A stretch of DNA of 64,000 bases from JAJCYL01 sp963664285 (lineage in GTDB: Bacteria > Bacteroidota > Bacteroidia > Cytophagales > Cyclobacteriaceae), in assembly GCA_963664285.2 (NCBI GenBank), contig CAXXNX010000054.1, positions 99,551-163,550 on the forward strand, in the 5' to 3' direction. Position 1 is the stretch's first letter, and the number at the start of each line of letters is the position of its first letter. This document shows, one piece after another, positions 1 through 9,299 of this stretch. The position numbers and the translations under genes were made by a program. The notes below the pieces were generated by a model. It saw nothing but the letters and a program-made list of their open reading frames with translations, had not been told where the DNA came from and searched no databases.

Positions 1-856
1 TAGTGGCTTTTCAGGAGCATCTTTTTATCGGATAGCTAAGCAGTTTGACCTTCAATTTTGTTTAGGTATTAGTAGTAATGAAGTTTTAAAGACTTTTACC
101 AAACAGACTATCATTGAAGTAAAAAAGGAATATGCTTCAAAAATCATCAAACATCAAGAGTTTGTTGGCCCGTTTACTTACCAGGCCAAAAGCTGGGATC
201 GTTCTGAAAAGCTGTACGCCAAAGTGGAGTCTACCGGAAAAGGAATGAATGTCCGTTACTTTGTGAGCAACTTTGAAGCGATGACCGCTCAACAGATTTA
301 CTTTGATTTTTATGTCAAGCGAGGTGATGCCAGTGAAAATCGAATAAAGGAACTCAAAAACATGACTTATTCCGACCGGCTTTCCTGTCATCGCTACTGG
401 GCCAATTTCATGCGTTTAATCATCGCTACCCTCTGTTATGAAATGTTCCGGCAGATTAAATTATTAATTGCCAAAACAAAACACCACTTTGCTAAACGAT
501 GGCAAGTGGACAATATCCGGCTTTACCTGATGAAGGTTGGGGCGTGCCTGAAAGAAAGGAAAAGATCATTGACAATACAATTCTCAAGAGCCTTTAGATA
601 TCAATACCTGCTGGGCGATTTGCTTACGGTGAACTGACCGATCAGTTAAACAGTTTAGTTTAATCAAAAAAATGTTCTTCCATAAGAACACAATAGAGCT
701 TTGACTGAAAATTGAAAAATTCTAACAAAAAAACGCTCTAATGTCCTTTGAAATCCAGAAACCTGGTTGATCTTCAAATTAATACATACACTCCAATCAA
801 AAATAGTTAGCAACCCATTATTAATCCCAAAATTGGTGGCCTATGAATAATGCGGG
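1..856 (+). mobile_element. IS1380-type element, copy A, cut by window edge
   Basis: This is the right-hand part of the 1621-bp IS1380-type element found several times in the window. It ends in CGGG and is followed by TTAA at 857-860, as at every other copy. The sequence matches the intact copy at 7898-9518 almost base for base, including the 3' non-coding tail with a small hairpin (TGTTCTT-ccat-AAGAACA). It landed in the TTAA that overlaps the stop codon of an ISNCY-type transposase, whose tail follows at 861-1071. At one diagnostic site after the transposase it carries the variant shared only with the copy at 39739-42439. Confidence 0.93.
2..637 (+). CDS. IS1380-type DDE transposase, C-terminal part
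   Basis: This is the last 211 codons of the 438-residue transposase; the N-terminal half lies outside the window. The second catalytic Asp region (ADSGFSG) is at the very edge, and the Glu region (RGDASENRIKELKN) lies around base 320-360. The protein cuts and rejoins element ends at TTAA sites. No frameshift or stop is seen in the part present, so the copy may be functional if its left half is intact. The identity of the other copies makes the call secure. Confidence 0.92.
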   Translation, partial: SGFSGASFYRIAKQFDLQFCLGISSNEVLKTFTKQTIIEVKKEYASKIIKHQEFVGPFTYQAKSWDRSEKLYAKVESTGKGMNVRYFVSNFEAMTAQQIYFDFYVKRGDASENRIKELKNMTYSDRLSCHRYWANFMRLIIATLCYEMFRQIKLLIAKTKHHFAKRWQVDNIRLYLMKVGACLKERKRSLTIQFSRAFRYQYLLGDLLTVN

Positions 857-860
857 TTAA

Positions 861-1071
861 CCACCTTTTAGCTGTTTAATAAGGATTAGGCACTGGCAGA
901 AGTGCGTCCTGGCCAGGCTAAAACCCGGCTATTTTTATCAAAAACCATCAAAAACAATGAATAAAAGCAAAGTCACCCTTTATTAGTCAGCAAGGTGAGT
1001 GATTTTTTCATTGTTCCATTTTAAGCAATATTTTAATACGACCTAAAACTCGCTGTTTTCTTAGAGACACT
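861..1071 (+). mobile_element. Tail of an ISNCY-type element
   Basis: This segment matches, in reverse orientation, the terminal 210 bp of the intact ISNCY-type element at 44734-46758. It ends with the terminal repeat TTAGAGACACT at 1071 and is followed by AATT, the same 4-bp target seen at the other ISNCY copies. The start is the point where IS1380 copy A inserted at the TTAA of the ISNCY transposase stop codon. Any remaining part of this element lies left of the window. Confidence 0.85.
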
Positions 1072-1075
1072 AATT

Positions 1076-2093
1076 AATTTCATTCAAAAAGTAGATTCTA
1101 TTGTAATCAGTAAAATAAACCAATACAATATCCCGGGTCTTTCACTTGGCTTAGTCAAAAATGACTCTATAATATACGCCAAAGGTTATGGCATCCGAAA
1201 CATGGAAAATGATAACCTGGTTACAGAAAACACAATATTTCATACAGCTTCAATTAGCAAATTGTTTACGGCTGTCGCCATTATGCAACTTGCGCAAGAG
1301 GGACAGTTGGCTTTAGATGACCGGTTATCAGACATTCTACCTGAGTTAAGTTACAGCGATAACAAAGTAGAAAATATCACACTAAAGCAGATGTTGAATC
1401 ATACCTCAGGAATACCGGATGTTAATAACTATAGTTGGAGCAATAACAATCAAGCGGACAGCAGCCTTAAGGACTACATTTTAGGCTTGAATCTTAAACT
1501 TGAATCTCCACCATCTACTGAATATCTATACAGCAACCTGGCATATGATATTCTAGGATATGTCATAGAAAAAACCTCTGGCTCAACTTTTGAAGATTAT
1601 GTAAAAGCAAATATTTTGAACCCATCCGGAATGTCGAACAGTGATTTCGGTATTTTAAAATATCCGATTCTTTAAAAACATCTCCACATTCAAAAAACCG
1701 ACTAACCAGCAGTGTATATGTAAGGAAAACTTACCCATATACAAGAGAACATGCCCCAGTAGTACCTTAAATTCTTCAGCAAAGGAATTAAGCAATTGGA
1801 TGATCTCATTTTTTCGGGCCTTAGATACCGGTGAACTAGCAAATAATTGTAGCTTGATGCTTGAGCCCTCCTTTGAATCGAATAAACATATTGGGTTGGG
1901 ATTTCAATTAAGTACAATTGATAACAAAAAGAGAGCCGGGCATTATGGAGGTGATAAGGGTTTTAGGAGCTACTTGATGATGATACCGGAAGCAAAAGTG
2001 GGCCTGGTAGTATTGGCAAATTGTGACTACAACGAAGACTTTAGGCAAGAAATCTTGCATCCCATTGCGATAGTCATACTAACAACATTTTGA
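1076..2093 (+). pseudogene. Serine hydrolase / beta-lactamase family (class C-like), broken
   Basis: The translated pieces belong to the beta-lactamase/penicillin-binding-protein-like serine hydrolases. The nucleophile motif SISK (SxxK) lies near base 1250, the Tyr motif YSN near 1530, and an HYGG motif standing for KTG near 1940. The 5' end is lost to an ISNCY insertion; in-frame coding starts right after its target AATT. There are two -1 shifts: one T missing near 1650, and one C missing from a C-run near 1753, after which the reading continues to 2093. Family members act on peptide or ester substrates in the periplasm; the substrate here cannot be told. Three lesions make it a pseudogene. 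Confidence 0.82.
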
Positions 2094-2226
2094 ACACCAT
2101 AAAGCGAAATTATTTAGTATTGAATGTTAGATAGTAGATTAGTGTTGAATGTTGGATAGTAGAAAGGTCGCTCTTACGGATAACCCAATCCTTTTTTTAT
2201 CACCATAATTGGAGGATCAGTTTTCA
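2094..2226. other. Intergenic stretch with short tandem motif
   Basis: Two imperfect copies of TTGAATGTTRGATAGTAGA lie at about 2119-2160. The 13-mer AAGGTCGCTCTTA follows at about 2164 and recurs inverted near 6967. A GGAGG ribosome-binding site at 2211-2215 precedes the ATG at 2227. Nothing else is recognised. Confidence 0.4.
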
Positions 2227-2578
2227 ATGATTCAGCTTTCCAAAAAAGAAGCGAGAAAGATAATTGTTCAATGCCAGAAATTGGCCGGACCGACGCAACA
2301 ATCGGGTATCAAACGGGCAGTACAGGATACTGTCAATCACCTGGGTTATATTCAAATCGATACAATTTCTGTTATTGTAAGTTCAAGTAATAAGTGCAAT
2401 TTTCCTTTGTAGCACTTGCTTTGCGTTTAGGTAATTAAATTTTCTAACAGGGCGTTCATTGATTTTGTTTTCAACAACTTTGATTTGCTCCTCTGTAACA
2501 AATCTAATATCTGTTTTCTTAGGATAAAACCTTCTGATTACCCCAATCCTATTTTCAACTGTCCCTTTATCCTGACTA

Positions 2579-3820
2579 GTATTAAGTTTCTTAATTAACA
2601 TATCAATGATTACGCGATAGTTAAATCTTCCATTTTCCACTTCCATTTAAAGATTGTTGGCATTTCATTGATTTCATTAATGTATTTCAATATCCGGTCT
2701 TTGAGCTCTTTCTTTGATTTTACACGGATCCCCCTTAAAAAGCTCCTGGTCATTTTGCTAAAGAAGACTTCAATAAGATTTAGCCAGGAAGCATGTACAG
2801 GTGTAAATACAAATTCAAACCTATTAGGCACTGTTTTCAGGAATGCTTTTGTCTCTTTTGAAATATGGGCCGAATGATTATCTAAGATTATCTTGATCTT
2901 AAAGCTGACTGGGTAGAGTTCATCAAGCCCTTTCAAATATTCCACAAATTCCCTACTTCTATGTCTATCCTCGACCCGTGCATATATCTTGCCGGTAATC
3001 AAGTCGATTGATGCCAACAACGAAACTGTACCGTGTCTTTTATATTCATGGTCCCTGCCCCAATTTGGGTGCTTGCCTGCTATGGGGCTTAGGTCAGTGG
3101 CGGTATTTTCTATCGCCTGCATTCCAGGTTTTTCATCGTAGGACAAGATGGCAATCATTGATCCTTCCGGTTTGTTAGCTTTGTAAAGTGCCACTTCTTT
3201 ATAAACATGCAATACCTGGGACATCTTTCGGTCAAAGTTAGGGTCTTTCTTTTCTAGGTAATAAGATAGTTTGTGGGGCTTTACATCACTTTTCGACAGT
3301 ATCTTTGAAACGGTCCCTTTCTGTATTTCGCCTAATGAAAGATGGCCCGCCTGTTTGCAATTGCCCCTTACATACTTGGCCAATGCATTATAGGTCCAAA
3401 ATTCTGAGGCCATGCCCAAGTCTTTTGGTTTTGTGCAAGCTATCGATAAAAACCATGCCCTGGCCTCATTGGTGATCTTTGGGGTTGCCCCTTTTCTGGG
3501 AAGGTCGTTCAGAGAGGTCAGTATACCGTATCCTATTGCCCTATCAACAGTCCTTTCAACCTTTGGCCGATTCGTGCCAAGTTGTTTTGCTATCGAATTG
3601 ATGCTTTGCCCTTTCCAATAACCAAGAAGCATTTTCGCCCTTTCAACCCGTGATTTGGCCTCAACCCGTGATTTACTTATAACCTCCAATGTTTGCTGTT
3701 CCTTTGTCGTAAATGATATTTTCGCTCTTTTACTCTCAAATGGCATAGGGTTCACTATTTTTGGTCCAACTGCTAAGATAGAACTTTTATTATTGATATA
3801 CTATATAGGAAACTATATAC
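2579..3820 (-). mobile_element. IS630-type element nested in IS30 copy 1
   Basis: Comparison with the uninterrupted IS30 copy at 18003-19112 defines the boundaries exactly. The target CTAG was opened with duplication of TA (2577-2578 and 3821-3822), the IS630/Tc1-mariner rule. The ends GTATTAAGTTTC and GTATATAGTTTC form imperfect inverted repeats of about 30 bp. It is the only copy in the window and its transposase is open. Confidence 0.92.
2610..3746 (-). CDS. IS630-type DDE transposase
   Basis: This encodes a 378-residue protein of the IS630/Tc1-mariner superfamily. It has an N-terminal helix-turn-helix (SINSIAKQLGTNRPKVERTV) followed by the DDE core. The first Asp is in SYDEKPG, the second in ILDNHSAH, and the Glu is in WLNLIEVFFSKM. 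The length and spacing are normal for the family. An ATG at 3746 is taken as the start; a GTG three codons upstream (3755) is also possible. Neither has a clear ribosome-binding site. No lesion is seen, so the element could still be active. Confidence 0.9.
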   Translation of the reverse strand: MPFESKRAKISFTTKEQQTLEVISKSRVEAKSRVERAKMLLGYWKGQSINSIAKQLGTNRPKVERTVDRAIGYGILTSLNDLPRKGATPKITNEARAWFLSIACTKPKDLGMASEFWTYNALAKYVRGNCKQAGHLSLGEIQKGTVSKILSKSDVKPHKLSYYLEKKDPNFDRKMSQVLHVYKEVALYKANKPEGSMIAILSYDEKPGMQAIENTATDLSPIAGKHPNWGRDHEYKRHGTVSLLASIDLITGKIYARVEDRHRSREFVEYLKGLDELYPVSFKIKIILDNHSAHISKETKAFLKTVPNRFEFVFTPVHASWLNLIEVFFSKMTRSFLRGIRVKSKKELKDRILKYINEINEMPTIFKWKWKMEDLTIA

Positions 3821-5895
3821 TAGTATAGGGACGAGTGAAATAGGCATCCACATCAAGGGATTGAGCAATCAACTCATGTTTAGAAAATGCCATATCATTA
3901 TCAAAAGTGAGTGTTTCCAGTTTGTGTTTATCCTGAGAGAGTTCCTCCACAATAGCTTCGGCCATTTGATCGGCATTTTTACTGTGCATCTTTCTGATTC
4001 TGGTAAAAAGACTTGCTCGGTCTGTCATCACCAACAAAGAGCCTTTGTGGTTTTTACCCATCATTAAATCGACTTCTATATCTCCCAATCGTTCCCTTTT
4101 GTTAATGATCTGGGGTCGCTGTTCAATTGATACCCTATTCGGGATAATACCTCTACGATCTTTTCTGTTTCCTCGTTTGCGCCTTCGTTTGCCATGTTTT
4201 AGATATGTGTATAGTTGTTTGTATTCTTGGTTCTCCTGGTGGTTGGTGTGCTTACATTCCCATATCCATTGGTAAATCCATTCATGGCTAAGTGGACATT
4301 CTCTCGTTTTCTTTCCCTGATGGCTGATCAATTCAGGACTCCATCTATCTTCTTGGAGCCGGTTAACTATCCAGTCTTTCATGGGTTTGGTGAAAATCAC
4401 TCTTTTTGGCTTTTCTTGATGACGAAGATTGGTCCTCCTTTGTGCATTTGCTGTTCGATAGACACCAGCTCCCTACCTCTTGAACCCACAATTTCGCTTA
4501 AGCTCACGTGAGATCGTAGATGGGTGAAAATGAACGATACAGGCAATCTCCTTTTGAGTAGCTCCTGTTTTCAATAATGCTTCAATTTGATACCTTTGAT
4601 CAATACTGAGATGTGTGTAGTTTTTTGACATTTTGCAATCCAAAGATTGCACTGCTCAGGCTTTTGAAGGATGAAAAAGCCCTTAAAAGCTTTTTCATCC
4701 TTCAATTGCACTTATTAGTTGATCTCAGCTATAGAAAGAGCCCATCATCACAAACTTTGGACACGAGTTAACGGCTACTACCCAGCTATAATTCAACAAC
4801 TGGAAAAAAAGAAGTTAATCTTTGAATACTGGAGCCATGCCGCCAGTTACCTGCCCATTAATTATTATCGATTTACACTTCCGGTAAAGGATGTGATTGC
4901 CAAATCAGATCGTTTTTGGCGTCATAAGAACAAAAAAGAAATGGCTGGTGTTTTTGACCGAATCAGATCCGAAGGTGAATTGATGTCTCGTGAATTCGGA
5001 GATGATCAACCAATCAAGATTAAAGGACCGGTCAATTGGGGACCCAATAAATGGGCTCTTTATCATTTATTTATGGAGGGAAAAATAATGATCGTGAGGA
5101 GGAAAGGATTTCAAAAAGTGTATGATCTTCCGGAACGCTGGCCACCGGAAACTGTTGACATCAAGACACCAACGAGACGAGAATATCTTGAATTCCTTGT
5201 TCTTCGAGACCTTAGGACTCATGGTTTGATGAGGGCGTCCGAGATAGGCTACCTGCTCAAAGGCTTAAAACAAGAAATCAGAGAACTATTGAATAAGTTG
5301 GAGCAGGATGGAAGGGTCATCAGTGTTAAAATTCATGGAACGAATGACTTACCGTATTATTTATTTCCTGAAACCCTTGAGTTGTTGAATGTCAAAGGAT
5401 ATAGAAAATGGATTAGGCTTCTTTCTCCATTTGACAATCTTATTATTAACCGGAAGAGGACTTATGAGCTGTTTGGTTTTGATTATACACTTGAGTGCTA
5501 TGTACCTCAAAAACAACGGAAATTTGGATATTTTGGATTGCCAATATTGTGGGGCGATGAATTAATTGGCCAGGTTGATCTGAAAGCATACCGAAAAAAG
5601 AAGGCGCTTATCGTACGAAATATGGAACTACAGAGTGGTTTCAGGAAGAATGATCAGGTATCAAGTCTTTTTAATAAAGAATTGGAACGGCTGATGATTT
5701 TTAATAGATGTGAAAATGTAAGTACAATCGTAAATTAACCATTTTATGAATTAATTGTACTTGTTTATTCCTGTTTTATCACCGAGAGTCTTCACCTTCG
5801 AGGTTGAACAAATAACCGAAACGTTTGTATTTGGGTTTACAATAAATACAACTAACTAGGGATCAGACCAACTTCAAAATGAAAATTAATGAAAT

Positions 5896-6834
5896 ATGGA
5901 TGAACTTAGATTTATTTCTGCGGATGAAGTCAGAGAAAAACTAACGATGCCGAAAGCTATTGAAGCTATGCGTTTGGCCTACCATGATCTTTCTTCCGGA
6001 AAGGCCATTATTCCGGATCGAATTCCTTTACATACTGGAAATGCCACCCAATATTTGGTGATGCCCGCTCATTTTCCATCAGGTGGTATTACAATGATAA
6101 AATGTGTTAGTTTAAATAGTGATAATCCTGGTCGTGGCTTGCCGTTCATCCAGGCTGTGATTTTGGCTTTTGATGAAACAGGTGAACCGCTGGCCACTAT
6201 AGATGGGAGTGCGGTGACTGCTATTCGTACTGCGGCCTCCTCCGGATTGGCAACGGATCTTTTTTCTAAACCGGGCGCCAAAACTGGGGGCATATTTGGC
6301 ACTGGAGCGTTGGCAAAACCACATATTGAGGCGCTACTTGCTGTTCGCCAACTTGAAAAGATTTACGTTTTTGGTAGAACACTCGGTAAGAGCCAGGATT
6401 TTTGCCATCGGTGGAAGAATAATTTAGAGGTTGAGCTTATTGCAACAAATGACCCGGGTAACCTGGGAGAAATTGACGTCTTGTGTACTACAACCACTTC
6501 TAACTTACCGCTATTTGAACATCATCATTTGAAATCAGGAGTGCATATTAATGCGATGGGAGTTTATAAACCTGATTACCAGGAAATTCCATCGGAAACG
6601 GTGGTTGAAGCCGATATCTATGTAGACCAGTTAGAAGGAGCGCTTACTGAGGCAGGTGATTTGCTTGTTCCAATGAGTAAGGGGCTTATCTCAAAGGCAC
6701 ATTTTTCAAAAGAAATCGGTGCTGTAATTTTGGGTGAAAGGGAATATCAATGGAATGAGGAAAAAATTTCTTTATTTAAGTCTGTAGGAAATGCTATACA
6801 GGATGCTGCTGCCGTTAAGGTATTGCTTGATTGA
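5896..6834 (+). CDS. Ornithine cyclodeaminase / alanine dehydrogenase family enzyme
   Basis: This encodes a 312-residue NAD(P)-binding protein of the OCD/mu-crystallin family. The Rossmann glycine motif GIFGTGALAKPHIEAL is at about residues 135-150. The conserved Lys in MIKCVSLN and the RTAASSGLA segment match the substrate/cofactor pocket of the family. Members deaminate ornithine to proline, reduce imines or oxidise alanine; sequence alone does not choose among these. The gene stands alone between the broken alkZ-like gene and a small ORF, with ATG and no strong ribosome-binding site, as is common in Bacteroidota. Length and motifs are complete. Confidence 0.88.
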   Translation: MDELRFISADEVREKLTMPKAIEAMRLAYHDLSSGKAIIPDRIPLHTGNATQYLVMPAHFPSGGITMIKCVSLNSDNPGRGLPFIQAVILAFDETGEPLATIDGSAVTAIRTAASSGLATDLFSKPGAKTGGIFGTGALAKPHIEALLAVRQLEKIYVFGRTLGKSQDFCHRWKNNLEVELIATNDPGNLGEIDVLCTTTTSNLPLFEHHHLKSGVHINAMGVYKPDYQEIPSETVVEADIYVDQLEGALTEAGDLLVPMSKGLISKAHFSKEIGAVILGEREYQWNEEKISLFKSVGNAIQDAAAVKVLLD

Positions 6835-7026
6835 TACGGGTATTAGAGGTAATAGGGACGTACTTAATTATTTTCTCAAATAGGAGCCAGTCACATAAGG
6901 GACAACCTGTTGATAGATAAATTTCTAACGACAAATCCGGATTAAAAGAAGGCTATATTTGGCTCCATAAGAGCGACCTTCCGATTTTTAGTTTATAGGA
7001 GTTTTTTAATGCTTTAACCAGATATT

Positions 7027-7254
7027 TTGTCAAAAAGGGTCAAATTGATTTGGGACTTTAGGGGTCCCGATGCAGAGCAAATCGCAGAGCATTACAAAAT
7101 ACATTTGGATCAGTATGCAGTTACAAATGAGTTAACAGGATATGAAATTGGGATTGAATCGGTTTCTTTAATGTACTGTACCGCCTTTTTTGAAGTTTTG
7201 GAGACTGATGAGGAAAAAGTAGCTGCTGCTTTGAGGCCTCATCGTTTGGAATAG
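7027..7254 (+). CDS. Small conserved-looking protein, 75 residues
   Basis: This is a 75-residue acidic protein starting at TTG. There is no signal peptide or membrane segment. I do not recognise a named family. The composition is gene-like: charged surface, hydrophobic periodicity, WDFRGPDAEQIAEHY near the start. It sits convergent to and 1 bp from the stop of the SH3-domain gene, which supports a real gene end here. No ATG is available in frame. Function unknown. Confidence 0.55.
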   Translation: MSKRVKLIWDFRGPDAEQIAEHYKIHLDQYAVTNELTGYEIGIESVSLMYCTAFFEVLETDEEKVAAALRPHRLE

Positions 7255-7255
7255 C

Positions 7256-7798
7256 CTATAATTTCTTCATTAATTCGGCGTTGTTTTTTGTAGCTAGTAC
7301 CCAGCCTTGATTCTGGATATTAATGACATATAACCAACTGCCTTCTTCTGCCAAAATGGTGAATCGATCACCTTTATAGATCCTACCTTTTAGGGGAGCA
7401 TCTTCATCGGCTCCTTTTCTGATGTTGATGTAACCTACGGCTACTTCGATCTGGTCTGTAAACCCTCTATTTTTGAGGTAATCTTTGAAGTTTTCAGCGT
7501 CGTTACTTACATCTGCCTTTGCATTAGGATCATTCATGACTTCGTCAAATGAATCCATCGCTACATCCACAGCGCCTGATCCAAATTGACAAATGCCCAA
7601 TAAAAATTTGAGTTCGGGATCATAACTCTTGGCAATTTTATCCTCAATGATTGGCACAAGTTCCGTATAATCGGCTTTCGCTTTGGGGATAGCTCTGCAA
7701 TGTCTGATCCATAGAGGATTGTATTGAGCAATTGCTGAAGAACCAATAAAAAGGATTATTAGTAACAAAAATATATTTCTCACAGCCTGTTTATTCAT
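7256..7798 (-). CDS. Secreted SH3-domain (SH3_3-like) protein
   Basis: This encodes a 180-residue protein with an N-terminal signal peptide (hydrophobic LLLIILFIGSSAIA, cleavage after AIAQ). A middle region of helical repeats is followed by a C-terminal bacterial SH3 fold at about residues 118-170, showing the pattern YINIRKGAD...GWVLATK. Such domains bind cell-wall peptides or act as adaptors outside the cytoplasm. The ATG at 7798 is chosen because the signal peptide follows it. The open frame continues upstream into an IS1380 copy inserted about 95 bp before the start, which probably separates the gene from its own promoter. Confidence 0.75.
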   Translation of the reverse strand: MNKQAVRNIFLLLIILFIGSSAIAQYNPLWIRHCRAIPKAKADYTELVPIIEDKIAKSYDPELKFLLGICQFGSGAVDVAMDSFDEVMNDPNAKADVSNDAENFKDYLKNRGFTDQIEVAVGYINIRKGADEDAPLKGRIYKGDRFTILAEEGSWLYVINIQNQGWVLATKNNAELMKKL

Positions 7799-7928
7799 AT
7801 TTACCGATGAAGATAATATATAGCTTACGCATAGCCAATATTGAGTGAAATATATCATATAATTTTCTTCTTTTACGGTTAATATGGAGTGTTTTAACCC
7901 GAAAAATTCATAGTAGACAATAAAAAAC

Positions 7929-7988
7929 AGGCATAAATTGCTTATATTGAGATAGTTAGACAACAAAATAAGCAATTAATTTATGCCT
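7929..7988 (+). promoter_or_regulatory. Start-codon hairpin in the IS1380 leader
   Basis: AGGCATAAATTGCTTA (7929-7944) is complementary to TAAGCAA plus TTTATGCCT (7969-7988), giving 16 paired bases with one 4-nt bulge. The transposase ATG (7983-7985) lies in the 3' arm. A transcript entering from outside would hide the start codon. One starting in the 24-nt loop would not. The same arms are in the full-length copies and are kept in the decayed copy at 42577-44149. The regulatory role is inferred. Confidence 0.6.
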
Positions 7989-9299
7989 GAATATAAGGAA
8001 AAAGATACCGTATTTTATCGAGGAAAACAAGCTTTTAAATTTGATTTTTCAGCATCAGCGATTAGCTCAGACGGAGCGATATTGTTAAGTGAAAAAGTAG
8101 AGAGAAAGACTGGTCTATTAAAAAGCTTCGCCGCACTGATTCCTGACTATCGAAACCCCTTTTTTATCGAATACACTTATGAAGAAATGCTTCGCCAACG
8201 GGTGTTTTTAATGATGCAGGGCTATCAGGATTGCAATGACGAACAAAAACTCCGAGAGGATCCGGTGATCCGTAAAGTACTAGATAGCGGATTATGTTCC
8301 CAGCCTACTTTAAGTCGATTTGAAAACAAGGCCGATCGGAGTCTGATCTACCAGATGAGTCAATGGTTTGTAGACCGTTATGTAGAGGAGTTGAAAGAGA
8401 AGACTGGTCAAATCATCATTGATGTAGATGGTACCGATGACCCTACTCATGGATCCCAACAACTCAGTTTGTATAATGGCTATTATGGACAGACTATGTA
8501 CCATGAGTTGTTCTTTAAGGACGGGAACACCGGTCAGGTCATTTTACCAGTACTACGTCCGGGCAATTGTCACTCCAACAAATGGTTTGTGGCCTTATTG
8601 AAAAGGATTGTCATTAAAATCAGAAAAAAACTGCCCTCAGTAAAGATCCTTATTCGAGCGGATAGTGGCTTTTCAGGAGCATCTTTTTATCGGATAGCTA
8701 AGCAGTTTGACCTTCAATTTTGTTTAGGTATTAGTAGTAATGAAGTTTTAAAGACTTTTACCAAACAGACTATCATTGAAGTAAAAAAGGAATATGCTTC
8801 AAAAATCATCAAACATCAAGAGTTTGTTGGCCCGTTTACTTACCAGGCCAAAAGCTGGGATCGTTCTGAAAAGCTGTACGCCAAAGTGGAGTCTACCGGA
8901 AAAGGAATGAATGTCCGTTACTTTGTGAGCAACTTTGAAGCGATGACCGCTCAACAGATTTACTTTGATTTTTATGTCAAGCGAGGTGATGCCAGTGAAA
9001 ATCGAATAAAGGAACTCAAAAACATGACTTATTCCGACCGGCTTTCCTGTCATCGCTACTGGGCCAATTTCATGCGTTTAATCATCGCTACCCTCTGTTA
9101 TGAAATGTTCCGGCAGATTAAATTATTAATTGCCAAAACAAAACACCACTTTGCTAAACGATGGCAAGTGGACAATATCCGGCTTTACCTGATGAAGGTT
9201 GGGGCGTGCCTGAAAGAAAGGAAAAGATCATTGACAATACAATTCTCAAGAGCCTTTAGATATCAATACCTGCTGGGCGATTTGCTTACGGTGAACTGA
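7983..9299 (+). CDS. IS1380-type DDE transposase
   Basis: This encodes a 438-residue transposase. The catalytic Asp residues are in IIDVDGTDDPTHGSQ (about residue 143) and IRADSGFSG (about 220). The Glu is in RGDASENRIKELKN (about 335). The length is standard for IS1380 proteins. The ATG sits in the 3' arm of the leader hairpin. The protein is identical to those at 11402 and 31343, which shows very recent spread. Confidence 0.95.
   Translation: MPEYKEKDTVFYRGKQAFKFDFSASAISSDGAILLSEKVERKTGLLKSFAALIPDYRNPFFIEYTYEEMLRQRVFLMMQGYQDCNDEQKLREDPVIRKVLDSGLCSQPTLSRFENKADRSLIYQMSQWFVDRYVEELKEKTGQIIIDVDGTDDPTHGSQQLSLYNGYYGQTMYHELFFKDGNTGQVILPVLRPGNCHSNKWFVALLKRIVIKIRKKLPSVKILIRADSGFSGASFYRIAKQFDLQFCLGISSNEVLKTFTKQTIIEVKKEYASKIIKHQEFVGPFTYQAKSWDRSEKLYAKVESTGKGMNVRYFVSNFEAMTAQQIYFDFYVKRGDASENRIKELKNMTYSDRLSCHRYWANFMRLIIATLCYEMFRQIKLLIAKTKHHFAKRWQVDNIRLYLMKVGACLKERKRSLTIQFSRAFRYQYLLGDLLTVN

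Larger units (their letters stand above)
2383..4631 (-). pseudogene. IS30-type transposase, interrupted and frameshifted
   Basis: The 5' part (4631 down to 3821) and the 3' part (2578 down to 2383) match the intact 334-residue transposase at 18010-19014. The gene is cut by the IS630-type element. It also has a one-base insertion near 4491 and a one-base deletion in a C-run near 4473. Read in order these give a stop codon between them. It shares the C/G-run deletion with the copy at 47108, so those two copies are likely related. It cannot make a working transposase. Confidence 0.9.
2376..4729 (-). mobile_element. IS30-type element, copy 1, carrying an IS630-type element
   Basis: The ends TGTAAGTTC... 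and ...GATCTCAGC match the other two IS30-type copies (18003 and 47010). They form 26-bp imperfect inverted repeats sharing the core taataagtgcaatt. A 3-bp TAT target duplication flanks it. The element is interrupted by 1242 bp of IS630-type sequence at 2579-3820. A 17-bp-arm hairpin lies between the right end and the transposase start, as in the other copies. Confidence 0.93.
2227..5738 (+). pseudogene. AlkZ/YcaQ-like DNA glycosylase (COG3214), split by nested IS
   Basis: Joining 2227-2375 to 4733-5738 restores a 384-residue frame whose product resembles the winged-helix YcaQ/AlkZ family. Those proteins unhook DNA interstrand crosslinks. The N-terminal piece ends at the motif QIDTISVI and the C-terminal piece resumes with ERAHHHKLWTR. 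This gives the QIDxxSVxERAHHHxLWxR box typical of the family. The gene is interrupted by an IS30-type element with a 3-bp TAT duplication (2373-2375 and 4730-4732), itself carrying an IS630-type element. Outside the insertion no frameshift is seen, so the inactivation looks recent. The start is ATG with GGAGG 11 bp upstream. A product starting inside the 3' piece would lack the first 50 residues. Confidence 0.85.

Noticed and set aside
137..391. An 84-residue frame that recurs opposite each IS1380 copy
   Set aside because: It is the antisense shadow of the transposase; its recurrence simply follows the element copies.
2094..2210. CRISPR-like short direct repeats
   Set aside because: Only two imperfect units with no spacer-length regularity and no cas genes anywhere in the window.
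7799..7975. N-terminal extension of the SH3-domain protein
   Set aside because: The extension runs into IS1380 DNA and lacks a start near a signal peptide. The ATG at 7798 is followed by a clear signal sequence.
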